From: Melaminivora alkalimesophila
Lineage (GTDB): Bacteria; Pseudomonadota; Gammaproteobacteria; Burkholderiales; Burkholderiaceae_C
Direction of reading: 5' to 3'
Length of the DNA stretch: 5,352 nucleotides
Assembly (NCBI RefSeq): GCF_000282995.1
Contig: NZ_ALEE01000754.1
Span: forward strand, 1 to 5,352
Positions 1-5,352 of the stretch are shown here, in pieces. Both the position numbers and the translations under genes were made by a program. How positions within the stretch are numbered: the first letter of the stretch is position 1; every line of letters starts with the position of its first letter. The notes beneath the pieces are model-generated. The model was not told the DNA's origin and did no database searches. It saw only the letters and a list, made by a program, of their open reading frames with translations.

Positions 1-493
1 CAGCCGCTGCCGCCAGATCCTCGCGAAAGCCCAGCACCCGCGTGAGCACGCGCCGCACGTTGGCATCCAGGATCGGCACACGCTCGGCAAAGCAGAAGGC
101 CGCGATGGCGCCCGCCGTCGAGCGGCCGATCCCAGGCAGCTGCTGCAGCTGCGCGGCGCTGCGCGGGAACTGGCCGCCGTGCTGCGCCACCACCTGCTGC
201 GCGCAGCGGTGCAGGTTGCGTGCCCGGCTGTAGTAGCCCAGTCCGCTCCACAGCCCCAGGACCTCGTCCAGCGGCGCCGCAGCGAGCGCCTGCACGGTGG
301 GGAAACGCTCCAGGAAGCGCGCGTAGTACGGCAGGACGGTCGCGACCTGGGTCTGCTGCAGCATGATCTCCGACAGCCAGACCCGGTACGGATCGCGCGT
401 GCCCTGCCAGGGCAGGTGGTTGCGGCCATGCGCGCGCTGCCAGCGCACGATGCGCCCGGCAACTTCCTCGCCCGCGCCGCCGCGCGCGTTCAC
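1..493 (-). CDS. mutY: Adenine DNA glycosylase MutY (N-terminal part, cut by the window edge)
   Basis: MutY removes adenine mispaired with 8-oxoguanine, the last defence of the GO system against G-to-T transversions. The first 164 residues are present and form the helix-hairpin-helix glycosylase domain. The stretch RDPYRVWLSEIMLQQTQV (33-50) carries the catalytic Glu42. GLGYYSRARN lies at 84-93 and the hairpin LPGIGRSTAGAIA at 119-131. ILDANVRRVL (141-150) carries the catalytic Asp143. Both catalytic residues sit exactly five positions later than E. coli Glu37 and Asp138, so the domain is colinear. Arg147 replaces E. coli Lys142, the lysine that forms a non-essential Schiff base. The iron-sulfur cysteines and the C-terminal 8-oxoG recognition domain lie beyond the left edge. 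The start is taken as GTG at 493-491, which overlaps the TGA of the dynamin-like gene in GTGA. No Shine-Dalgarno is seen, so expression probably depends on coupling. The identity is certain; the exact start is less so. Confidence 0.97.
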   Translation of the reverse strand, partial: MNARGGAGEEVAGRIVRWQRAHGRNHLPWQGTRDPYRVWLSEIMLQQTQVATVLPYYARFLERFPTVQALAAAPLDEVLGLWSGLGYYSRARNLHRCAQQVVAQHGGQFPRSAAQLQQLPGIGRSTAGAIAAFCFAERVPILDANVRRVLTRVLGFREDLAAAA

Positions 494-2490
494 GCCGACA
501 ACGGGGCCGGCTCGGTGGCCACGTACTGCGGCGCCCGTCCCTCCACGGCGTGCGCCTCGCCGCCGTCCTCCAGAGGCCCGGTCAGCTCGGCCACCAGGGC
601 AGCGAGCCGCAGCTGCAGCTGCGCGAGTTCCTGCTCCGCCTCTTCGATTTCACCGATCCGGTCCACCAGGCCCTCGGCCGCCTGCTGGATGCGGCTGACC
701 GCGTCGATGCGCCGCGTGAAGCTGCGCTTGCGCTCGCGCAGCTGCGCGTCCAGCTGGGAGGTGGCGCCCTTGCTCCACAGCTCCAGCTCGTTGGCCGCCG
801 CCTCGAACACGGCGCGCACGCGCAGGCCCAGGGCGCGCAGCAGCCGGCGCGTGAACTCCGGCTGCGTGAGCCGCAGCGTGTTGCCCATGCCGACATATTG
901 CAGGTGGCGCTGCTCGATGGCGGTGATCTCGCGCACGAAGGCGCCCAGCTCGGGCGCCGCCGGCGTCTGCAGCGAGAAGCCGAACTCGGCATTGAGCTGG
1001 CGGAAGGTGCCGCCGAGCATGGCCTGGATCTCGATGCCGGTGGCCTGCGCTGCCTCGACGATGCCGCGCAGGCGCGCGAAGGTGTCGGCATAGACCTTGC
1101 GCACGCCCAGCTTCAGCCCCGCGGGCTGCAGCGCCTCGGTGAGCGCCGCCAGCTCGGCCTTGAGCGAGCGCGGCCCCAGCTGCTGGAACAGCTCGCGCAG
1201 CATCTTCAGGTGCACCGCGCGCACCGCCTGGATCTTCGAGGCGCTGGCCTCGAATTCGCGTTGTTCCACCTCGATGCGCGTGCGCATGGCGCCGATCACC
1301 GAGGCGTTCTTGCCGCGCAGGCTGCGCAGCTCCAGCATCTGGTCGTCCAGGTCGCGGCGGCGGATGTTGATGGCGCGCAGCACCTGCTCCTGCAGCGCCG
1401 CGACGCCGGCGGCCACGGTGGCGCGCAGGATCGCCTGGCGGCGCCCGACGATGCCCTCGGCCAGCGCGTCCTCCAGCTGCGGCAGCCCGCTGGCCTCCAG
1501 CAGCGCATCGTCGCACTGGATCTTTGCCACCAGCCCCTTGTGCGCCGACACCGGAACCACCTGCGCGAGCGGCATGCCGAGCATCTCCGCGCAGGTCTGG
1601 CGCTGGCGCTCGAGCTGCGCCTGCACCTGCGTGGGCGAGGCCAGCGTGTCCCAGAGCGTGTCGATCTTGTTGAGCACCACCAGGCGCGCATCCCGCGTGC
1701 CCTCCTGCACCTCGCCCAGATGCTCGCGCCAGATCGCCAGGTCCGAGCGGGTCACGCCCGTGTCGGCCCCCAGGATGAACACCACGGCATGCGCCTGCGG
1801 GATCAGGTTGATCGTCAGCTCCGGCTCGGCGCCCACCGCGTTCAGCCCGGGCGTGTCCAGGATCACCAGCCCCTGGCGCAGCAGCGGGTGCGGGATGTTG
1901 ATCAGGGCGTGGCGCCACTGCGGCACCTCGACCAGACCGGCGGCATCGGGCATCGGGTTGTCGTCGCTTGCCTCGTCGTGCCAGAAGCCCAGCGCGCGCG
2001 CCTCGTCGATGGTCACGCGCCGCACCTCGGAGACCTTGGCGAGGGCCGCCGCCAGCTGCTCCGGGTCCTGCATGTCCAGCAGCACCTCGGTCCAGCCGTC
2101 GGCGCGCATGCGCCACTCGGCCAGCCCGGGCGACTGCAGCCGGGTGTCGATGGGCAGCAGGCGCAGGCTGGGGGCGCTGTCCGGCTCGTAGCCCAGCTCG
2201 GTCGGGCACATGGTCGTGCGTCCGGCGCTGGCGGGCATGATGCGCCGGCCGTATTCGGCGAAGAAGATGGCGTTGATCAGCTCCGACTTGCCGCGCGAGA
2301 ACTCGGCGACGAAGGCGACCACCACCTTGTCGCGCCGCACCTGCTCCTCCAGCAGCTGCATGCGCTCCTGCGCCGCGGCATCCAGCAGCTCGTGCGTGCC
2401 CAGCCACCGGCCCAGCTCTGCAAGCTTGTGCGCGAAGCCCCGCCGCCAGGCGCCGTGCTGGTCAAACTGTTCGTTGAAGGATGGTCCCAC
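490..2490 (-). CDS. Dynamin-like (Dynamin_N family) large GTPase
   Basis: This is a 666-residue protein with a GTPase head of the bacterial dynamin type. The P-loop is AEFSRGKS (62-69), the switch threonines are in GRTTMCPTE (90-98), the G3 motif DTPG is at 212-215, the G4 motif NKID at 274-277, and a G5-like SAHKG at 315-319. After the head, residues about 370-435 and 583-637 are charged, heptad-like helices, as expected for the stalk and bundle of a dynamin. The last 30 residues look unstructured. I see no signal peptide or transmembrane segment, so it should be cytoplasmic or peripheral on the membrane. The P-loop has Ala62 where the first glycine is usual, and Glu70 follows GKS where Ser or Thr is common. 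The start is GTG at 2490; there is no better in-frame start upstream, and the next in-frame Met is residue 44, too close to the P-loop. It lies between mutM and mutY and overlaps mutY by 4 bp. The family assignment is firm. The cellular role is unknown: membrane remodelling and a DNA-linked role like E. coli CrfC (YjdA) are both possible. Confidence 0.9.
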   Translation of the reverse strand: MGPSFNEQFDQHGAWRRGFAHKLAELGRWLGTHELLDAAAQERMQLLEEQVRRDKVVVAFVAEFSRGKSELINAIFFAEYGRRIMPASAGRTTMCPTELGYEPDSAPSLRLLPIDTRLQSPGLAEWRMRADGWTEVLLDMQDPEQLAAALAKVSEVRRVTIDEARALGFWHDEASDDNPMPDAAGLVEVPQWRHALINIPHPLLRQGLVILDTPGLNAVGAEPELTINLIPQAHAVVFILGADTGVTRSDLAIWREHLGEVQEGTRDARLVVLNKIDTLWDTLASPTQVQAQLERQRQTCAEMLGMPLAQVVPVSAHKGLVAKIQCDDALLEASGLPQLEDALAEGIVGRRQAILRATVAAGVAALQEQVLRAINIRRRDLDDQMLELRSLRGKNASVIGAMRTRIEVEQREFEASASKIQAVRAVHLKMLRELFQQLGPRSLKAELAALTEALQPAGLKLGVRKVYADTFARLRGIVEAAQATGIEIQAMLGGTFRQLNAEFGFSLQTPAAPELGAFVREITAIEQRHLQYVGMGNTLRLTQPEFTRRLLRALGLRVRAVFEAAANELELWSKGATSQLDAQLRERKRSFTRRIDAVSRIQQAAEGLVDRIGEIEEAEQELAQLQLRLAALVAELTGPLEDGGEAHAVEGRAPQYVATEPAPLSA

Positions 2491-2510
2491 TGTGCATGTC
2501 CGAAAATGAC

Positions 2511-2540
2511 AGGGGCGCGCCGCGCCAGCAGGCCGCCCCT
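2511..2540 (-). promoter_or_regulatory. Inverted repeat in the leader of the dynamin-like gene
   Basis: AGGGGCG (2511-2517) and CGCCCCT (2534-2540) are perfect 7-bp complements around a 16-base loop. In the transcript of the minus strand this hairpin ends about 20 nt before the GTG start at 2490. No T-run follows it, so it is not an intrinsic terminator. It could affect ribosome access or mRNA stability. In DNA this GC-rich, such repeats also arise by chance. Confidence 0.3.
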
Positions 2541-2571
2541 CGCGGTGCCCGCCCGCGCGCCCGATGGGCGG

Positions 2572-2580
2572 ATACTAGCA
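2572..2580 (-). promoter_or_regulatory. Possible extended -10 promoter element ahead of the dynamin-like gene
   Basis: On the minus strand, 2580 to 2572 reads TGCTAGTAT, which fits the extended -10 form TG-n-TAnnnT. The region 17 bp further upstream (GGTCCC) is not a -35, which an extended -10 can tolerate. A start near 2565 would give the dynamin-like gene a leader of about 75 nt, separate from mutM. It lies in the largest gap of the window. The evidence is one short motif, so this is only a candidate. Confidence 0.28.
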
Positions 2581-2596
2581 CCGGCCCCTTTGCCGG
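2581..2596 (-). repeat. Short inverted repeat just after mutM
   Basis: CCGGC and GCCGG (5-bp arms, 6-base loop) begin about 10 nt past the mutM stop codon. The stem is short and no T-run follows on the minus strand, so it is at most a weak transcript-end structure. Read-through from mutM into the dynamin-like gene remains likely. Confidence 0.25.
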
Positions 2597-2606
2597 GACC
2601 ACCGCC

Positions 2607-3425
2607 CTAGGAGCGCTGGCAGCGCGGACAATAAAAGCTGCTGCGCTGGCCCTGGCGCAGCAGGCGGATCGGCGTTGCGCACACGCGACAGGGCTCTTCC
2701 GCCCGGCCATAGACGCGCGCCTCCAGCTGGAAGTGCCCGGCATTGCCATCCACCCCGGAGAAGTCGCGCAGGGTGGAGCCGCCGCGCTCCACCGCGCGCC
2801 CCAGCACCTCGACGATGGCGGCATGCAGCCGCCGCGCCCGCACCGGCCCGATGGCCGCGGCCGGCGTGGTCGGGCGGATCCCGGCAAGGAACAGTGCCTC
2901 GCTGGCGTAGATGTTGCCGACCCCCACCACCAGCCGCCCGCCCAGCAGCAATTGCTTCACCGGCAGCCGGCTGGCGCGCAGCCCCGCATGGAAGGCCTCG
3001 ACATCGAAGGCCTCGGGGTCCAGCGGCTCCACGCCGAGCCGCCCGAGCAGCTTGCGGGCCCGCGGATCGTCCTCCCCGGCGGCCCACACCACGGCGCCGA
3101 AGCGGCGCGGATCGTGCAGGCGCAGCGTGCCGCGCTCGGTGTGCAGGTCGAAGTGGTCGTGCGCTCCGGGCTCGCCCAGCCCATGCGCAAAGCGCAGGCT
3201 GCCGGACATCCCGAGGTGCACCAGCAGCAGCCCGTCCTCCAGATCCAAGAGCAGGTACTTGCCGCGCCGACGCACCGCCAGCACGCGCTGGCCGCGCAAC
3301 CCCTCGGGCGCGCAGCCCAGGGGCCAGCGCAGCGGCTTGCCCATGCGCACGCCCTCGATGCGCGCCCCGGCGATGGCCTGCGCGAAACCGCGGCGCGTGA
3401 CTTCGACTTCGGGCAGTTCAGGCAT
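2607..3425 (-). CDS. mutM: Formamidopyrimidine-DNA glycosylase MutM (Fpg)
   Basis: MutM is a bifunctional glycosylase/AP lyase that excises 8-oxoguanine and formamidopyrimidines paired with C. The protein is 272 residues, against 269 in E. coli, and complete. It begins [13 protein letters not shown]: Pro2 is the catalytic nucleophile and Glu3 the conserved acid. Lys56 in [10 protein letters not shown] matches the phosphate-contacting lysine. Met73 in HLGMSGSLR, with Arg107 and Phe109 in DPRRFG, are the residues that fill the gap left by the flipped base. [13 protein letters not shown] (167-179) is the helix-two-turn-helix signature, with Asn171. The C-terminal zinc finger is complete: Cys246, Cys249, Cys266 and Cys269, with Arg261 in its DNA-binding loop. 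The ATG at 3425 is fixed by the requirement for Pro2; the longer open frame up to 3524 is not used. It is the first gene of a possible mutM, dynamin, mutY transcription unit and diverges from the TPR gene. Confidence 0.98.
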   Translation of the reverse strand: MPELPEVEVTRRGFAQAIAGARIEGVRMGKPLRWPLGCAPEGLRGQRVLAVRRRGKYLLLDLEDGLLLVHLGMSGSLRFAHGLGEPGAHDHFDLHTERGTLRLHDPRRFGAVVWAAGEDDPRARKLLGRLGVEPLDPEAFDVEAFHAGLRASRLPVKQLLLGGRLVVGVGNIYASEALFLAGIRPTTPAAAIGPVRARRLHAAIVEVLGRAVERGGSTLRDFSGVDGNAGHFQLEARVYGRAEEPCRVCATPIRLLRQGQRSSFYCPRCQRS

Positions 3426-3484
3426 GGCGTATGGGGCGCTGTGGGAGGCAGAAAGGGGCGGCGGCCTTCGATTATTATGGGCCG
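3426..3484. promoter_or_regulatory. Divergent promoter region between mutM and the TPR gene
   Basis: This 59-bp gap is the only place from which both gene groups can start. It is GC-rich except for an AT-rich patch at 3471-3478. On the plus strand that patch gives TATTAT (3473-3478, five of six matches to TATAAT). On the minus strand the overlapping CATAAT (3479-3474) also matches five of six. Neither has a convincing -35: plus 3450-3455 is AGAAAG, and minus 3502-3497 is ACGAGA. The plus-strand -10 would place the transcription start close to 3485, the A of the TPR gene's ATG. The minus-strand -10 would give mutM a leader of about 40 nt. GGGAGG at 3443-3448 resembles a Shine-Dalgarno but no in-frame start lies at a useful distance. 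These are predictions by eye. Confidence 0.45.
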
Positions 3485-5275
3485 ATGCTGCAGATCTCTC
3501 GTCTCCGCGCCCTCGCGTTGGCATGCGTGCTGGCGGCCGGCGCAGCGCCCCCCCTGTGGGCGCAACAGCCCGCCGCTCCCGGGGACGCCCTGCCGCCCGC
3601 CCCGCCCGAGGCCGAGGACAGCGACCCGCCGCTGTCCGACCAGGACACGGCGCTGACCGCCGAGCTGTTCTACGAGCTGCTGCTCAGCGAGATGAGCGCG
3701 CGCAGCGGTGACGCCGCCTCCGGCTATGCGCTGATGCTCGACGCGGCGCGGCGCAGCCGGGATCCACGGCTGTACCGGCGTGCCGCGGAGATGGCCCTGC
3801 AGTCGCGCTCGGCGGAATCGGCGCTGCTGGCGATCCGCGCCTGGTCCGACGCCTACCCGGACTCGCGCGACGCCAACCGCTACCTGCTGTATGTGCTGGT
3901 CACGCTCAACCGCCCCAACGAGAGCGCCGAGCCGCTGGTGCGCGAGCTGGCGGCGGCCCAGGGCCGCGAGAAGCTCTCCACCGTGCGCGCGCTGCCGCAG
4001 CTCTATGCGCGCGTGAGCAACAAGGCGGCGGCGGCGCGTATCGTCGAGGCCGCCCTGCAGCCCGAACTCAGCCATCCGGCCGTCGGGCCGGCCGCCTGGA
4101 CCACCATCGGGCGCATGTACCTTGCGGCCGGCGACCGCGCACGCGCCCTGGAGGCGGCGCGGCACGCCCTGGAGCTCGACCACACCGAGGACGGCGCCGC
4201 CATGCTGGCGCTCGCGCTGCTCGAGGGCGGTGTGGGCGAGGCCGAGGCCCTGCTCGGGCCTTACCTCGCGGACACGCCGATGCCCGAGGTGCGCATGGCC
4301 TATGCCCGCATACTGCTGGAGTCGCAGCGGCTGGCCGACGCCCAGGTGCAGGTGGACGCGATCACCCGCGAGCGCCCGGACGCCTCCGAGGCCTGGCTGA
4401 TCCAGGGCTCGCTGCGGCTGCAGGCGGGCGACCTGGACGGCGCCGACGCGGCCCTGGAGGAATTCATCCGGCAGCTGGAAGGCGCCCCCCCCAGCGAGGC
4501 GCGCGAGCGTGCCTTCACGCAGGCCTGGCTGCTGCGCTCGCGCGTGGCGGAAAAGCGCGGCGACTACGCCAAGGCCGAGGAATGGCTGCAGCGCATCGAC
4601 AGCTCGGCCGACCCGCTGGCTGCGCAGGCCCGGCGCGCTGCGCTGCTGGCGCGCCAGGGCAAGCTCACGCAGGGCCGCGCCCTGATCCGCGCGACACCGA
4701 CGCGCAACGCCCAGGAAGAGCGCCTCAAGCTCCAGGCCGAGGCGCAGCTGCTGCGCGAGGCGGGCGAGTACCAGGAGGCCTACGAGCTCCAGGCCAAGGC
4801 CGCCGCCCAGGCCCCGCAGGACAACGACATCGCCTACGACCTGGCGATGCTGGCCGAGCGGGTCGGGCGCTTCCAGGAGGCAGAGCGGCTGCTGCGCGCC
4901 ATCATCGAGCGCAAGGCCGACCACCACCATGCGCTGAACGCGCTGGGCTACCTGCTGGCCGACCGCGGCGAGCGGCTGCTGGAGGCCCGCAGGCTGATCG
5001 CGCGCGCCCTGGAGCTGGCCCCGGGAGACCCGTTCATCACCGACAGCCTGGGCTGGGTGGAATTCCGCCTGGGCAACCGCGAGCGGGCGCTGGAGCTGCT
5101 GCAGCAGGCCTTCAGGACACAACCGGATGCCGAGATCGCCGCCCATCTGGGCGAGGTGCACTGGGCACTCGGCCAGCGCGAGCAGGCGCTGGAGGTGTGG
5201 CGCGAAGGCCTGAGGATCAACGAGCGCAACGACGTGCTGCAGCAGACCCTCAGGCGCCTGGGGGCCCGGCCTTGA
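3485..5275 (+). CDS. Exported tetratricopeptide-repeat protein, LbcA/PA4667-like, upstream of lolB
   Basis: This is a 596-residue, mostly helical protein. Residues 1-26 look like a Sec signal peptide: Arg6 and Arg8, a hydrophobic core from Ala9 to Ala21, and a likely cut after LWA (Ala26). A Pro/Glu/Asp-rich linker (about 27-50) follows, then TPR-type helices to the C-terminus. The clearest repeats lie at about 199-233, 301-335, 447-480, 481-514, 515-547 and 549-581. The C-terminal block with [24 protein letters not shown] and [12 protein letters not shown] is typical of the TPR protein encoded next to lolB in proteobacteria. In Pseudomonas aeruginosa that protein (PA4667, LbcA) is an outer-membrane lipoprotein that brings substrates to the protease CtpA; equivalence here is inferred. 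The only early cysteine, Cys14, follows ALA and sits inside the hydrophobic core, so it is a poor lipobox. ATG 3485 is preferred over ATG 3431 because the latter would put 18 polar residues before the signal peptide. No Shine-Dalgarno precedes 3485. The gene overlaps lolB by 4 bp. Confidence 0.93.
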   Translation: MLQISRLRALALACVLAAGAAPPLWAQQPAAPGDALPPAPPEAEDSDPPLSDQDTALTAELFYELLLSEMSARSGDAASGYALMLDAARRSRDPRLYRRAAEMALQSRSAESALLAIRAWSDAYPDSRDANRYLLYVLVTLNRPNESAEPLVRELAAAQGREKLSTVRALPQLYARVSNKAAAARIVEAALQPELSHPAVGPAAWTTIGRMYLAAGDRARALEAARHALELDHTEDGAAMLALALLEGGVGEAEALLGPYLADTPMPEVRMAYARILLESQRLADAQVQVDAITRERPDASEAWLIQGSLRLQAGDLDGADAALEEFIRQLEGAPPSEARERAFTQAWLLRSRVAEKRGDYAKAEEWLQRIDSSADPLAAQARRAALLARQGKLTQGRALIRATPTRNAQEERLKLQAEAQLLREAGEYQEAYELQAKAAAQAPQDNDIAYDLAMLAERVGRFQEAERLLRAIIERKADHHHALNALGYLLADRGERLLEARRLIARALELAPGDPFITDSLGWVEFRLGNRERALELLQQAFRTQPDAEIAAHLGEVHWALGQREQALEVWREGLRINERNDVLQQTLRRLGARP

Positions 5276-5352
5276 GCGGGACCACGCGCCGCGCGGCGCT
5301 GGGCTGGCTCGCCGGCGGCGGCCTGGTGCTGGCGGCGGGCTGCGCGCAGCCG
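5272..5352 (+). CDS. lolB: Outer-membrane lipoprotein, probably LolB (first 27 residues only)
   Basis: Only the leader is in the window. Reading from TTG 5272 gives [18 protein letters not shown], then VLAAGCAQP. This is a lipoprotein signal peptide with two arginines (6-7), a hydrophobic core (8-22) and a lipobox AAGC with Cys24 as the lipidated residue. LolB is the outer-membrane receptor that accepts lipoproteins from LolA and inserts them in the membrane. The name rests on position: a small lipoprotein gene directly after this TPR gene is usually lolB, followed by ispE. The mature domain is not visible, so another lipoprotein cannot be excluded. The TTG start lies within TTGA, shared with the TPR stop codon. 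No in-frame ATG or GTG occurs close upstream, so translation is probably coupled to the TPR gene. The TRRAAL stretch also resembles a twin-arginine signal, but weakly. Confidence 0.72.
   Translation, partial: MSGTTRRAALGWLAGGGLVLAAGCAQP

Noticed and set aside
560..640. A sliding-clamp binding motif in the GTPase C-terminus (AQLQLRL), which would support a CrfC-like role
   Set aside because: It lacks the aromatic or Leu-Phe ending of the clamp-binding consensus and lies in a heptad-like helix, so it is better explained as coiled coil.
2462..2497. An 11-codon ATG frame overlapping the GTPase start, considered as a leader peptide or a sign of a frameshift
   Set aside because: The peptide has no regulatory pattern and no Shine-Dalgarno. 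The GTPase frame is intact from its GTG, so no frameshift is needed.
2514..2521. GGCGCGCC palindrome near the GTPase leader as an operator
   Set aside because: An 8-base GC palindrome is expected by chance in sequence this GC-rich and no second copy is near.
2581..2596. Intrinsic terminator after mutM
   Set aside because: The stem is only 5 bp and has no T-run in the direction of transcription.
550..2610. A 686-codon open frame on the plus strand opposite the GTPase gene
   Set aside because: Its product is dominated by Arg, Gln, His, Leu and Ala with no recognisable motif. It is the usual antisense shadow of a high-GC gene, while the minus strand carries all dynamin motifs.
3431..3484. Longer TPR protein starting at ATG 3431
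   Set aside because: It would add 18 polar residues in front of a good signal peptide and would start only 6 bp from mutM, leaving no room for a promoter.
3426..3524. Upstream extension of mutM to 3524
   Set aside because: MutM needs proline directly after the initiator methionine, which fixes the start at 3425.
2957..5161. A 734-codon open frame on the minus strand opposite the TPR gene and part of mutM
   Set aside because: It runs antisense to a clear TPR protein and overlaps mutM in the wrong frame. The composition is that of a shadow frame and no domain is visible.

Overview
This window looks like ordinary chromosome from a high-GC (roughly 70% G+C by eye) betaproteobacterium, most likely of the Burkholderiales. 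That placement rests on base composition, on the combination mutY / mutM / TPR protein / lolB, and on the style of the proteins. It is inference, not a database match. No mobile elements, RNA genes, CRISPR arrays or phage genes are visible. The only gene-free stretches are about 116 bp (2491-2606) and 59 bp (3426-3484), so the window is almost entirely coding.

Left part, minus strand, read right to left: mutM (2607-3425, complete), then a 116-bp gap, then a 666-aa dynamin-like GTPase (490-2490, complete), then mutY (1-493, 3' part lost off the left edge). mutM and mutY encode the two DNA glycosylases of the GO system. MutM removes 8-oxoguanine opposite C, and MutY removes adenine mispaired with 8-oxoguanine. 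The dynamin-like gene sits between them and overlaps mutY by four bases (GTGA), so its translation is probably coupled to mutY's. No strong terminator separates the three genes, and they may form one transcription unit.

Right part, plus strand: a 596-aa exported tetratricopeptide-repeat protein (3485-5275), followed with a four-base overlap (TTGA) by the start of a lipoprotein gene, most likely lolB (5272 to the right edge). This pair resembles the lolB-linked TPR gene of Pseudomonas, whose product LbcA is the partner of the periplasmic protease CtpA. The pair therefore points to cell-envelope work.

The two groups diverge from a short intergenic region whose only AT-rich patch (3471-3478) can supply a -10 element in either direction. 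The most interesting points are the dynamin-like GTPase embedded between two oxidised-guanine repair genes, its atypical P-loop, the possible leaderless start of the TPR gene, and the TPR protein's leader, which looks cleavable rather than lipidated.
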